Shown here piece by piece: positions 33,163 through 42,387 of a stretch of DNA of 58,747 nucleotides. The position numbers were made by a program, and so were the translations under genes. The notes below the pieces were generated by a model. It was not told the origin of the DNA, searched no databases, and saw only the letters and a list, made by a program, of their open reading frames with translations. This stretch comes from Micromonospora acroterricola. Lineage in GTDB: Bacteria > Actinomycetota > Actinomycetes > Mycobacteriales > Micromonosporaceae. Positions within the stretch are counted from its first letter, which is position 1, and every line of letters begins with the position of its first letter. The stretch is taken from contig NZ_QGKR01000169.1 of assembly GCF_003172955.1 (NCBI RefSeq), forward strand, positions 1 through 58,747, read 5' to 3'.

Positions 33163-36042
33163 ATGGCATCGAAAAAGAAAGCTCCCCGCTACCGCATCAC
33201 GCGGGTCTACCCGGCACGGGGTCAGTTGCAGCGGTTCCTCCTCGACCAGCCGATTACCCTGCGGTGTTCCAAGTGCCAGCAGACGAGCATGTCCAGCTCG
33301 GTGGTGACGGTGTCTGGAGACTGGGGGAAGCTGCTCTGCACCCGGTGCTACAGCCATGCGAAAGCGGATGCAGCCGTTGAGATAGAGCCCAAGCCCACCG
33401 CCGCGCCACCGCGTCCGCAGCCGCTCGCGAGTCCGATGCCTCGGGACATGATGTGGCTGGCGTCGCTGCATCGCACTATCGCCGAGGGCGGCAAGCTCGC
33501 ACCGGCGGAACAGAAGATTCTCGAGGCAGGGGTTGGTAGGCCAGCTTCGATCGCCGCCATGCGCTACGCGGAGCTGCTGGTCGACAGCGAGGCGCGGGTC
33601 GCCGACGTGTCCGGCGACGCCCAACTGGCTCGAGGGCTGACCGGTGTTCGGGAAATTCTCGCGCAGTCGTGCCAGGCAGCAGGACTGACCTTCAAGGATG
33701 AGTATCAGCGAGAACGGGCCGCTCTGGATGCGGAGCCCGTCATGCCGGAGCCGCTGGAGACGGCGGTCGTCCGTGCCGTGACTGGTGACCGCTTTTCCGC
33801 GGCATTGGCCCAGGCACTCAAGCGGCGCTCTCTTCGAGAGCACGCGCTCGAGCGACCGACCAAAGACGTCCGGCGGTGGCTCGATGAACACGAGGGTTCG
33901 CAGTGGCGGTCACTGCCGTCTGGAGTGCGCCGGATGTGCGGACTGAACCCCTCCGCATTCACACGCAAAGCGTTCATCGACATCAACGGGCTGGATTGTG
34001 ATCCGAACCTGGCGCACGAAGCCGTCGCGGAGCAGTGGGTGAACTGTGCCAACGAGATCGTGTCCGCGCTGATGCGTGCACGGGAATCGTTGGAGTCGGA
34101 GTTGCGTACCGCGCCTCCGCCCGCCAGGGCTGCGTTGAGGGCCCGACTGCAGCAAAGCGGGGAGGCGTACGCCAGAGGCGGCGCCAGGTGCCTTGAGGCT
34201 CGATTGATCCTCGGCCACCTTCACCTTCGCGCTGTCCGGAAGTACCGGACTCAAGGGATGCGGAAGCTGCGCGCCGATTGTCTCGCCGAAGCGACGAAAA
34301 CGGTGATCGAGGCGGACCCTGTACTCGGCGCGTTCGTGGCGGAAGCTTGCCGAGAGCATCGGTCCGCATGCCCGGCGGCCAATGCCGCCCACCCCTGCAC
34401 AGACTGCCCGCCTTCGGTGGCGGACGTGGTGCGTGAGCGCATGAGCCAGGCCCCGGTAGTCGACGTGCCGCGACAGCCCGCGAAGCGCGACCCCCAGCAG
34501 CCGCCGGAGAGGGAGGAGACCGAACAGCCTTCCGATGGGCTCTTCGCTTGCGAAGAGCTGCTGAAGAACTTCGCTGACCAGAAGAAGCTGAGCCTCGTCA
34601 TCTTGGAATGCCAGACCGGGCCGGACGATGGCACCTTCGGCTATGCGTGGCTAGCGAGGGACGGTAGCCACGGGCAGGGAGCGGGCACCGCGCTCAACGA
34701 CCTGGATCAGATGGTGCACGCCCTCTGCAGCACCGCGCTCCTGATACGCGAGACGGCGTCGAGCGTGCGCCTCGTCAGTCGCCACCTGAGAGCAGTGAAC
34801 ATCGTCCACTTGACACTGCGATCAGGCGCCATATACACCCCTTTGGACACTCCGCTGTCCGAAGGGACACGAGAATCGCTGCGGCGGGTGGCGGAACGTC
34901 CGCATGGCATCGCTGTCTCGATCGACACCTGCGAGCAACGTCACCGGGGCTCTCTGAAGGCAGAGGAATTGGCGCGGCTCGCGGCGCTGGGCACCGATGG
35001 CCGAGCGGACGGACGTCAGGATGAGTCGCTCCTCGGACCTGAGGTAGCGCCCCGCGCGCTCGTGCCATCGGCCCCAGGCCGGCTTGTCGGACCCGACGAG
35101 GACACTGGCGCAGCCCGATGGCTTACCACCAACGGTGGCCAGGGCGTGGAGATGTCGTGGCGGGTCGCCCTGCATCGCGTCCACCTCGACAACAAGTGGT
35201 GCCCTCTGCCCGATGGACGGATGCCTGATCGTGAGGACGGACGGCACCTCCGCCTGTACCTCAATCACGACTCTGAGGACACGTCGTACAAGCCGGTGCA
35301 ACGCGTCGCCCTACGCCAGCGTGGCGGCCAGTGGGAACTCGCCGGGCTCACCTGGCCGGCGGGCCTGGCGCCAGGAACGCTGATTACCTTCACCTGGCGC
35401 CTCACGCAGGGCTTCGTCACCGGCGACACCACGCCGCTACCAATGCCTGAGCGAATCGACGGCGATTACTTCACCCACGAGTACGACCCGCACGTGGTGA
35501 CCAGGCAGCACGCGCCTGGTGCTGACCAGTACGACCGTGTTCCGGACCTCACCGACACGGGTTGGGCACTGCACACACTGCGAAAGCTGGGCTACCTGAC
35601 CGAGGACGGCGAGGCGATCCTTGCCGAGGATGCACTGGTGGACAACTGCCTGAGACTGGGATTGCCCGCCCGTCGCGCCGCCGGTATCCCGGACGCCGTT
35701 CGGCGACTCCTGCGCGCTCGTACCCTCGATCGGGTCACCGGTAGTCAAGACAGCTCCGGTCATCCCTGGTACCCGCCGCTGGCGAGGCAACCTCGGGTTC
35801 CGCTACTGCGCTACCGGCCGCGAATCGAGGTGGTGACCATGACACACGGCCCAGCGGCCGAGGAGCACCCGCAGCGACGCCCGCATGAGGTCGCCGGGTT
35901 CCTTCGGCGCTTGCCGCCGGGCTCCAAGGCATCCCCAGAGCAGGAGGACGCATACCGCGAGGCGGTCCGGGAGGCGCGGATCGTGGAACGCGGGCTCCCG
36001 GACGGGCTCACCTACGTCAAGCCGCACCATCGCGCCCGTTAA
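33163..36042 (+). CDS. Large protein of unknown function with an N-terminal zinc ribbon
   Basis: This 959-residue protein starts at ATG 33163 with GAGAGG upstream. 'L-R-C-S-K-C' near residue 34 and 'L-C-T-R-C' near 59 form a CxxC...CxxC zinc ribbon. A second Cys/His group ('C-R-E-H-R-S-A-C-P' and 'C-T-D-C-P-P') sits in the middle near residue 400. The centre and C terminus have no recognised catalytic motif. It follows the pglX unit by 107 bases and ends just before an oppositely oriented EVE/DUF3883 gene. It is probably a separate defence or processing factor. I cannot assign a function. Confidence 0.6.
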   Translation: MASKKKAPRYRITRVYPARGQLQRFLLDQPITLRCSKCQQTSMSSSVVTVSGDWGKLLCTRCYSHAKADAAVEIEPKPTAAPPRPQPLASPMPRDMMWLASLHRTIAEGGKLAPAEQKILEAGVGRPASIAAMRYAELLVDSEARVADVSGDAQLARGLTGVREILAQSCQAAGLTFKDEYQRERAALDAEPVMPEPLETAVVRAVTGDRFSAALAQALKRRSLREHALERPTKDVRRWLDEHEGSQWRSLPSGVRRMCGLNPSAFTRKAFIDINGLDCDPNLAHEAVAEQWVNCANEIVSALMRARESLESELRTAPPPARAALRARLQQSGEAYARGGARCLEARLILGHLHLRAVRKYRTQGMRKLRADCLAEATKTVIEADPVLGAFVAEACREHRSACPAANAAHPCTDCPPSVADVVRERMSQAPVVDVPRQPAKRDPQQPPEREETEQPSDGLFACEELLKNFADQKKLSLVILECQTGPDDGTFGYAWLARDGSHGQGAGTALNDLDQMVHALCSTALLIRETASSVRLVSRHLRAVNIVHLTLRSGAIYTPLDTPLSEGTRESLRRVAERPHGIAVSIDTCEQRHRGSLKAEELARLAALGTDGRADGRQDESLLGPEVAPRALVPSAPGRLVGPDEDTGAARWLTTNGGQGVEMSWRVALHRVHLDNKWCPLPDGRMPDREDGRHLRLYLNHDSEDTSYKPVQRVALRQRGGQWELAGLTWPAGLAPGTLITFTWRLTQGFVTGDTTPLPMPERIDGDYFTHEYDPHVVTRQHAPGADQYDRVPDLTDTGWALHTLRKLGYLTEDGEAILAEDALVDNCLRLGLPARRAAGIPDAVRRLLRARTLDRVTGSQDSSGHPWYPPLARQPRVPLLRYRPRIEVVTMTHGPAAEEHPQRRPHEVAGFLRRLPPGSKASPEQEDAYREAVREARIVERGLPDGLTYVKPHHRAR

Positions 36043-36110
36043 CAGGACGACTCTGGGGTAGGAATTGAACACCCAGACCTTGTAAAGACCTCGCCCTTGC
36101 TAGGTGGCGG

Positions 36111-37277
36111 TTACGCCGGCGGGGACTGGCGAAGGTTCACTTCGAACACCATGGGCTCGGCCGCGAGCACTGCCGCCTCCGCGTCGAAGAACTGCAACTC
36201 GGGTGCGACGAGGGCTTTCGTCACGACGGCCAGCCGCCACCCCTGGTCCTCCCTGGCAGAACGAAACTCGTTCCGGGTGAGGAGGATCTTCGGGGCCGAG
36301 CCGCTGACGCCCTTGACCTCCACCCGATCCACGGTCCCGGAAGGCGATCTGCAGGTGATATCCCAGCCGTAGCAGTACTTGCTGTCGTCCTGCACCTGCC
36401 ACCCCAACGCCTCGTAGTGGGCGCGGACGGTGCCCATCGCCGCTGCCTCCACAAGGCCGTTGGTGACCGGGTTTCCGAAACCCGCCCCGGACGAGCTGAC
36501 CGTGATTTTCTGCGGTTGCGGCGGCACGAGGGCATCGAGGACGCTCAACTCATCGTTGCTGACGAACAAAGGGTTGCCCATTTGGGGCTGGCGGAAGACC
36601 TCCATGCCGGCCAGCCGCGGGTCGTCCTTCAACGCCTGCCGGGGGATCGGCCGCTCGAAGAGGTGGATGTCTACCGGCGCGAAGTGCCGAGTTCGCTGGC
36701 GTTGTCCTTCGTCAATCCAGTAGCCCGGGTCCTCGCCAATCAAGTTCTCTTGCCACACCGGTCCGAGCACAGTGCCGACACCCCACAGACCGGGCTCCGG
36801 GTGCGTCCCGTCGCGGCCAGTCACCCAGAACAGGACGCGCTGCCCGTCCGCCATCATCCTGGCCCGGTAGTTCGGCATCACCGACCAGTTGGTGATCACC
36901 TCCTCTCCGCTGGCGAGGAAGGTGGTGAGGTCCCACTTGTCGGGGTTGCACTTGACCATCCACGCGCCGAGACCGTCGAGGGTCACGCTTCGCTCGCCAG
37001 GAAGGCTCTGCGGCAGGGCGTTCTCGGCGCGCAGCTGACGGAGTTCGGTCTGCCAGATCTCCTGGTTGTCGCCCTTGCGCATGAACGGGGTCCTGCGAGC
37101 AAGCCGGTAGAAGCCGCTGGACGGTTGCGGGCGGTTCGTCTGCTTCCGAACGACGAGCGCGGAGATCATTGCTCGTCCGGAGGCGTGTTCCCGGAGTGAC
37201 GCTTCCTCGAGGATGCGCGGCATCGGTCCCCGGTAGTAGGGGACGCGCAATCCCTGCTTCGCCAACCGCTCGCTCAA
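36111..37277 (-). CDS. EVE-like and DUF3883 protein, probable modification-dependent restriction factor, N terminus frameshifted
   Basis: The intact frame gives 388 residues from a TTG at 37277. Residues about 105-205 look like an EVE (PUA-like) domain: 'M-V-K-C-N-P-D-K-W-D-L' and 'R-V-L-F-W-V-T-G'. Residues about 285-375 match DUF3883: 'E-A-A-A-M-G-T-V-R-A-H-Y-E-A-L-G-W' and 'D-R-V-E-V-K-G-V-S-G'. EVE domains can bind modified bases and DUF3883 has a nuclease-like fold, so a type IV-like restriction role is plausible. The true start seems to be the ATG at 37390 after a perfect AGGAGG. That frame stops after 15 codons at 37343, while the natural continuation lies in the long frame. Confidence 0.65.
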   Translation of the reverse strand: MSERLAKQGLRVPYYRGPMPRILEEASLREHASGRAMISALVVRKQTNRPQPSSGFYRLARRTPFMRKGDNQEIWQTELRQLRAENALPQSLPGERSVTLDGLGAWMVKCNPDKWDLTTFLASGEEVITNWSVMPNYRARMMADGQRVLFWVTGRDGTHPEPGLWGVGTVLGPVWQENLIGEDPGYWIDEGQRQRTRHFAPVDIHLFERPIPRQALKDDPRLAGMEVFRQPQMGNPLFVSNDELSVLDALVPPQPQKITVSSSGAGFGNPVTNGLVEAAAMGTVRAHYEALGWQVQDDSKYCYGWDITCRSPSGTVDRVEVKGVSGSAPKILLTRNEFRSAREDQGWRLAVVTKALVAPELQFFDAEAAVLAAEPMVFEVNLRQSPPA

Positions 37278-37616
37278 CTGTCCGTAGGTGATCAGCGCAT
37301 CAGCTTCGGTGGGCGAGCTTCTCGCAACCTCCCGCAGCAGACCTATCGTCGCCTCGACAGCTGTTCGAATTCCGGGTCCGCGGCTCGCATCGGTCTATCC
37401 TCCTGCGGTCGTGAGCGGCACCCATCCTCGTAACAGCCAAGATGTCGCGACCGACGGTCAGCGACAACGCCACAGTGGCTCCTGCTCGACGCTGCTGATC
37501 GAGCACAGGTACCGCTATCTGACGCCGGTGACTCGGACCTCAGACCCTCTCGGGACAACTGGGGATCGATCACCTTCGGTAGGGTGATGCTTCCGTGGCG
37601 TACGAGGGGATGCGAC

Positions 37617-38237
37617 GTGGGTAAGCCTGGCAGCGTTTTTTGCATCGAGGGCCAGTGGGGCGACAACCTGGCCGAGCGCGGGTCCGTCCTGCCGACGTTG
37701 GAACTGCTCGAGCGACTACGGCGGATTCGCTTCATCCACCGGGACGTAGCCACGCCCGACGAGCTGCGTTACTACCTCGACCAGTGGCTGTCGAACAAGT
37801 ACGCCGCCTACCACGTCGGCATCTTTGCCATCGACGGAGCGCCGGGCAAGTTGCGCCTTTCCAACCGGCACGAGCTGGATCTCGCCGAGGTGATGGGCTG
37901 GATGCAGGGTCGATGCGCGGGTAAGCAGCTCTACTTTGACTGTGGCGCGATCCTCAGGGTGCCTGAGGCAACCCTCAACGACATCCTGGAACAGACCGGG
38001 GCTGCGCTGGTGTGCGGGTTCACCAGGACCATCGACTGGATCGAGTCCTCGGCGTTCGACACCGTCCTCGTCGACCGGCTGGCCAATGGCCGGAAGGCCA
38101 ACAGCGTCGAGCAGTTGGTGGGGTCCGCCCGGTGGGCACCTCTGGCCCAGCACCTCGGTTTCCGCCTGTCCCCTCGAAATGGCGCGGGTCCACGTATTCC
38201 CGCCATGCGGCAGCCGAAGGCCTCGGTGTCGGCATGA
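37617..38237 (+). CDS. Conserved protein resembling DUF6642
   Basis: This 206-residue protein starts at GTG 37617, with GAGGGG 7 bases before it. The pattern 'C-I-E-G-Q-W ... S-V-L-P-T-L-E-L-L-E-R-L' and 'H-R-D-V-A-T-P-D-E-L-R-Y-Y-L-D-Q-W' reminds me of an actinobacterial family annotated as DUF6642, with no known function. Cys residues in 'L-Y-F-D-C-G' could be functional. It precedes the YbaB/EspC/WXG-like genes by 43 bases in the same direction and may belong to that unit. Confidence 0.5.
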   Translation: MGKPGSVFCIEGQWGDNLAERGSVLPTLELLERLRRIRFIHRDVATPDELRYYLDQWLSNKYAAYHVGIFAIDGAPGKLRLSNRHELDLAEVMGWMQGRCAGKQLYFDCGAILRVPEATLNDILEQTGAALVCGFTRTIDWIESSAFDTVLVDRLANGRKANSVEQLVGSARWAPLAQHLGFRLSPRNGAGPRIPAMRQPKASVSA

Positions 38238-38280
38238 GGCACGGCACGAACGAGGCTCACGGCGAGGACGAGCAGCGGTG

Positions 38281-38691
38281 ATGGATGCGGATGCGGCTGA
38301 GAGCTGGGTGCGATCCTGGTCCGCCTCGGTGAGCGAACGCGCCGCCCAGGCACAGGAGATGTCGAGGCTCGTGGCGGAGTTGTCCGTCTCGGCAACGAGC
38401 GCCGACGGCGCGGTCAGGGTCACCGTCGCCGCCACCGGGGTGGTCACCGAGCTGCGCTTGAGTGATCGGGTGCAGGGCTGGCACGGTGCGCGGATCGCCG
38501 CGGAGGTCATGACCACCATGCGGCGGGCGCAGGCGCAGCTCGCCGAAGCTGTGGCTGACGTGGCAGCCCGGACGGTGAGCGAAGGCTCGGAGACAGGCCG
38601 CGCTGTGGTGGCCAGCTACGCCGAGCGGTTCCCCGAGCCGCCTGAGAGTTCAGATGATGATCGCTCCCGGCGGCGACAGGATGGCTGGTGA
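38281..38691 (+). CDS. YbaB/EbfC-like protein of a type VII-style cassette
   Basis: This 136-residue protein has a YbaB/EbfC-like core: 'V-R-V-T-V-A-A-T-G-V-V-T-E-L-R-L-S-D'. In actinobacteria such genes commonly precede EspC- and WXG-like genes. It overlaps the next gene by GTGA at 38688. The likely role is as a small partner or chaperone of the downstream secreted proteins. DNA binding is not proven for this branch. Confidence 0.7.
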   Translation: MDADAAESWVRSWSASVSERAAQAQEMSRLVAELSVSATSADGAVRVTVAATGVVTELRLSDRVQGWHGARIAAEVMTTMRRAQAQLAEAVADVAARTVSEGSETGRAVVASYAERFPEPPESSDDDRSRRRQDGW

Positions 38692-38996
38692 CCGACGGCT
38701 TCGAAGTCGACGCCCTCTCGCTGCGAGCCCACGCCTCGGCCGTCGACGACACCGCCCTCGCGATCGACGAGTGCCGTCGGGCAGCGTCCTCGATCGCGCT
38801 GGGCCGCGATGCGTACGGTCGGTTGTGCCAGCTGATACCGAGCCTGCTTCACCCAACGCAAGAGGCCGCCATCGACAGCTTCGGTGAAACGGTACGGGCG
38901 CTTCAGGAGGCGGCCGACGGGTTGCGTACGGTCTCCGACCGGTACGAGCGGGGTGACGAACGCGCAGCCGCCCGGTTCGATGGAGCCACGTGGTGA
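38688..38996 (+). CDS. EspC-type small type VII secretion protein
   Basis: This 102-residue helical protein starts with GTG in the stop of the previous gene. 'F-E-V-D-A-L-S-L-R-A-H-A' and a late 'L-R-T-V-S-D-R-Y' match the helical hairpin of EspC/DUF2580 proteins, which are small substrates or partners of ESX-like secretion. It overlaps the toxin-like gene by GTGA, so the three genes are made together. Confidence 0.7.
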   Translation: MTDGFEVDALSLRAHASAVDDTALAIDECRRAASSIALGRDAYGRLCQLIPSLLHPTQEAAIDSFGETVRALQEAADGLRTVSDRYERGDERAAARFDGATW

Positions 38997-40228
38997 ACCA
39001 GCCGTCCCCGTTGATCGCCGCCCGCCAGGACAGCACGACCGCGTTCAGTGGTGTCTTCATCGCGGAGGACATCGACGCCCTGATGGCGGGCTACACCTCC
39101 GGTGGCTGGATCGATGTCGCGATCGGCGGTGTCGCGACCTCCATGGATGCCCTCGCCTTCGTCACGGATCCGCTCGGGCAGCTGGTCGCGTGGGGAGTGG
39201 GCTGGCTGATCGAGCACGTCAAGCCCCTGTCCGACGCGCTGGACGAGTTGGCCGGCGACCCAGATCAGATCACCGCGTACGCACAGACCTGGCGCAACGT
39301 CGCCAAGGCTACGGCCGAGGCGGGCACCAACTTCAGCGCGATGGTCGGCAGCCAGATAGCGGGCTGGAACGGTGCCGCCTCCGACGCGTACCGCAGGAAC
39401 AGTGACCGCCAAATCGCCGCAATGACCGCGCTCACCAGGGCTGCTGATGCCATGGCGGAGATCACCACTGGCGCCGGGTTGCTCGTCGCCATGGTCCGTG
39501 GGCTGGTTCGTGACCTCATCGCGGAGTTCGTGTCAGTGCTGGCGGTGCGGCTCTGGGAGTGGTTGGCCGAGGCGGGGCTGACACTGGGCCTGGCAACCCC
39601 TTGGGTGATCACGCAGGTGACCGCACTCGCCGGTAAGTGGATAGCGCGGATCACCCGTCTGTTACACGGGTTGATCGAGAGCCTGCGCCGGCTGGCGCCC
39701 ATCCTGCGCCGTCTCGAACAGCTCATCGCAGATCTGAAGGCCCTTGTCCGCGGCACCGCGCCGGGTGGAGCTGCGCGGCCAGGCGCGCTCGATCATGGGA
39801 CCCATCTGTTTCACGCCGACGCCGATCCGCTTCGGAAGTGGGGTCCGGCGCGACAGACCCACCCGGAGGAGTGGGAGGCAGCGATCCAGGAGGCCCGTAC
39901 CCTGGATGTCGAGATCACCTTGCGCCCGGGTGCGCTGGCCTACGGTCCTGCCCCCGGGCCGGGCCGCCCCGGCCAACTCGTCCTCGATCCCGACGCGTCT
40001 TACGGGGCGCTGTTGCACGAGATGCAGCACCTGCGCGACGACCAGGCTGCCGGCTGGGCGGGCATGAGAGGCTGGTTCGAAGACCCGGTCGTGCGGTATG
40101 AGAACGAGGTGCGGGCGTACCAGAGGGAGATTGACTATGCCAACTCGATTGGTGACCACGATTCCGTCGAACGCCTGAACCAGGCGATCCGCGAAGAGTA
40201 TTCGAGAATCTTCGGAGTTGATCCGTGA
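38993..40228 (+). CDS. Type VII-style polymorphic toxin with a HEMQH metallopeptidase domain
   Basis: This 411-residue protein starts at a GTG overlapping the previous stop (a GTG 3 bases earlier is equally possible). The N-terminal part (about 1-170) is helical with W-x-G (G-W-N-G) near residue 125, like WXG/PPE-type secretion domains. A hydrophobic stretch follows at about 155-230. The C-terminal 150 residues contain H-E-M-Q-H (residues 342-346), a zinc-peptidase HExxH motif, with a later acidic 'Y-E-N-E' that could supply the third ligand. A toxin exported by an ESX-like system is the natural reading. The next gene is the immunity candidate. Confidence 0.7.
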   Translation: MNQPSPLIAARQDSTTAFSGVFIAEDIDALMAGYTSGGWIDVAIGGVATSMDALAFVTDPLGQLVAWGVGWLIEHVKPLSDALDELAGDPDQITAYAQTWRNVAKATAEAGTNFSAMVGSQIAGWNGAASDAYRRNSDRQIAAMTALTRAADAMAEITTGAGLLVAMVRGLVRDLIAEFVSVLAVRLWEWLAEAGLTLGLATPWVITQVTALAGKWIARITRLLHGLIESLRRLAPILRRLEQLIADLKALVRGTAPGGAARPGALDHGTHLFHADADPLRKWGPARQTHPEEWEAAIQEARTLDVEITLRPGALAYGPAPGPGRPGQLVLDPDASYGALLHEMQHLRDDQAAGWAGMRGWFEDPVVRYENEVRAYQREIDYANSIGDHDSVERLNQAIREEYSRIFGVDP

Positions 40229-40602
40229 CCGCACCGCCCCCGCCGAACCTTCCGGTCCCACCGGTGCGGCAAATGACCACCGCAGACTTGGCGCACCTGG
40301 CCGCGAGCGGTGGCCCTTACCGCGGCAGGGCGGTGTTCGAGCTGGTCGACCGGGCGCGCTCCGACGACGATGCCGCGACCAGGCTCGATCAGCTGAGCCG
40401 GCTACCGGCCCTGCGCGAAGACCGTGCATTTCACCTGGTCTCTCTCGCCTGGGCAGCGATCATCGGCCTGCTGGCTGCGGAGACCGCACACGCACGGGCG
40501 AGGGCCTACGCCGCGTTCGAGGCGCTGTCTCGCAGCGAACAGGCGGACTTCCTCGCGTACGTCCAAGCGGAACGCATCGAGGACGCACATCCCCGAATCT
40601 GA
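40225..40602 (+). CDS. Candidate immunity protein for the HEMQH toxin
   Basis: This 125-residue protein starts with GTG overlapping the toxin stop. It is helical, with a hydrophobic middle (F-H-L-V-S-L-A-W-A-A-I-I-G-L-L-A). No family is recognised. Immunity genes normally follow the toxin gene directly and are small and unrelated to known families, which fits. The function is inferred from position only. Confidence 0.5.
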   Translation: MTAPPPPNLPVPPVRQMTTADLAHLAASGGPYRGRAVFELVDRARSDDDAATRLDQLSRLPALREDRAFHLVSLAWAAIIGLLAAETAHARARAYAAFEALSRSEQADFLAYVQAERIEDAHPRI

Positions 40603-40626
40603 CCGACGCGGTTCGAGCTGGCGCGG

Positions 40627-41994
40627 TCAGGTGATGCCGGTGCGGGCGGCAAAGCTGCGGAGCCCGGGTAGTGCCTGGCGGCGGTCGACGCTGAGCAGTG
40701 CGCCGGTGAGCTGCTGAGCCCAGGGCCGGTATCGGACCTCCTGCGGAGCCGTCTGCTCGGCGGCGAGCAGCGCCCGGTACGCCTCCGCGTGCGCGCCGCG
40801 GCCGAACAGGGCCAACGCCACGTCCTCCCAGTACCGCGCCCGCCGCTCCACATTGCCCAGCCGCTCCGGACGCAGTGCGCGGGCGTACTGGACCGCCGCG
40901 CCGAAGTCACCCAGTGTCCGGGCGACGCTGATCTTGTAGAGCGCGACGTCCACCCCCGCGAAGCCGCTGCCCGCGCCGGCCCGCCGGCTGGCCTCGTCTG
41001 CCTCTGTCAGCAGCTCCCAAGCGATGTCACGGCGGTCCGAAAGAGCGGCCGTGTATGCCGCTGTCGCCAGCAGTCGTCCGTACGCGCAGCCCTGCTCAAT
41101 CGAGGTCAACCCGGTCGCCGCATCGAGGGCCTGGGCGGCGCTGATCACCGTCTGCTCTGCCCGGGCTCGGTGCCGGGAACGTCGTAACACGATGGCGGAG
41201 ATCCGCGCAGTCTCGGCGGTTAGGAGTGGGTCGTCGGCTTCCCGGGCCGCCTGGCGAGCCCGGTCCATTGCCGACCACGCCATGCCGTCCTCATGCAGCT
41301 TGATGAGCACCTGTGTGGTCAGGTGATAAGTCTCGGCCAGGGTGCTGGCCGTCGTCGACCGATCCTCAACGTTGGCGATGGTGTGCGCAGACGTTGCCAT
41401 CGATACCAGCCCTGACAGCCGTGACGATAGTCGGGTGTAACGGCAGGCGTGGAAGTCGGACCAGGCGGTGCCAAGCGCCGCACGTAACCGAGCCGGGTCG
41501 ACGGGGCCGGTCGGGGCCGGTGCATTCCCCAGCAGTGCGTCCTCCAGGCTGCTGACGACGCGGCCAGGCATCCCAGCCGGTCCGTCATCCGTCACGGGAA
41601 TGGCAGCGCCCACGATGCCTGCCAGGCCGCCGAGCACGTCACGTCGTCGCACCGGACCACCTCCCGCCTCGCGCGATGGCTCTTCACCGAGCACCCTATC
41701 CAGTGAGCCACCGAGACCGTTGAATCTCCGCCCGTCTCCTGTCGCGAGTCCGAACAGCTCCGGCGGAATGTCAAATATCTCGGCGAGGCGACGCAACACC
41801 GTGACGTCCGTCAGCGGTTGGCGGCCACGCTCGATCCGGGAGAGGGTCGCTGCCGAGTATCCGCAGCGCTGGCCCGCCTCCGCGAGGGTGAGCCGAGCAG
41901 CGGTACGTGCGACCCGCAGCAGCACGCCGAAGTCCCCCGTGGAGGCCGCCTGCTTGGCCTCCGGCAGCTCGTACCAGCGACGGTCCGCACCCAT
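40627..41994 (-). CDS. XRE-type regulator with TPR-like C-terminal domain
   Basis: This 455-residue protein starts at ATG 41994 (GGAGG 6 bases upstream). Residues about 25-85 form an XRE helix-turn-helix: 'A-G-Q-R-C-G-Y-S-A-A-T-L-S-R-I-E-R-G'. The remaining 350 residues are helical repeats of the TPR type, as in many actinomycete regulators that respond to peptides or growth state. It converges with the toxin cassette and is divergent from a small membrane protein. Target genes are not evident, but the toxin cassette and the small membrane gene are adjacent candidates. Confidence 0.82.
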   Translation of the reverse strand: MGADRRWYELPEAKQAASTGDFGVLLRVARTAARLTLAEAGQRCGYSAATLSRIERGRQPLTDVTVLRRLAEIFDIPPELFGLATGDGRRFNGLGGSLDRVLGEEPSREAGGGPVRRRDVLGGLAGIVGAAIPVTDDGPAGMPGRVVSSLEDALLGNAPAPTGPVDPARLRAALGTAWSDFHACRYTRLSSRLSGLVSMATSAHTIANVEDRSTTASTLAETYHLTTQVLIKLHEDGMAWSAMDRARQAAREADDPLLTAETARISAIVLRRSRHRARAEQTVISAAQALDAATGLTSIEQGCAYGRLLATAAYTAALSDRRDIAWELLTEADEASRRAGAGSGFAGVDVALYKISVARTLGDFGAAVQYARALRPERLGNVERRARYWEDVALALFGRGAHAEAYRALLAAEQTAPQEVRYRPWAQQLTGALLSVDRRQALPGLRSFAARTGIT

Positions 41995-42149
41995 GGCGGC
42001 CTCCAGTCGGCCCCGATATTGCCTCCGCCGACTGTGCTGCGTGAAAGGCGTCTCACGCAAGGCTGTTTCGCAATACGACGCACCGGGTGCCTGAACACCC
42101 ACATCCCTGCTGTGCTGAACGCGATGGATGCTACTCGTTGGGAGTCGTG

Positions 42150-42365
42150 ATGGGTGAATCGGAGAAGCGGACGCCGGGTGATCTGCCATCAGCCGTGGTG
42201 GGTCGTACCCTGGCTGTCGGCGCGTCGGCCAGTGCCGTGCTTCTGGTGGTCGCGCTGAGCGGCCCTGAAGGCACGGCAACCGCTGCGGTCGCTGCGGTTG
42301 GGGCCATCGTCACTGCACTGGTCGGCCTCGCCGCCAGCCACTCTGGTCGGAATGACCGACAGTGA
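42150..42365 (+). CDS. Small two-helix membrane protein
   Basis: This 71-residue protein starts at ATG 42150 with GGGAG 6 bases upstream. Two hydrophobic helices span about residues 20-62 ('A-S-A-V-L-L-V-V-A-L-S-G' and 'A-V-A-A-V-G-A-I-V-T-A-L-V-G-L'), with charged ends. No family is recognised. It is divergent from the XRE-TPR regulator and ends 22 bases before the convergent nucleosidase gene. Confidence 0.6.
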   Translation: MGESEKRTPGDLPSAVVGRTLAVGASASAVLLVVALSGPEGTATAAVAAVGAIVTALVGLAASHSGRNDRQ

Positions 42366-42387
42366 TGCGCAGGAGTTCCGGCTCGCC

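Noticed and set aside
36050..36092. tRNA-like fragment on the minus strand (a TTCAATTCC-like T-loop and a TTTACAA-like anticodon loop), a possible attachment site.
   Set aside because: The T-stem and anticodon stem do not pair, the variable loop is missing and no CCA or acceptor stem is seen. It may be chance or a very decayed remnant.
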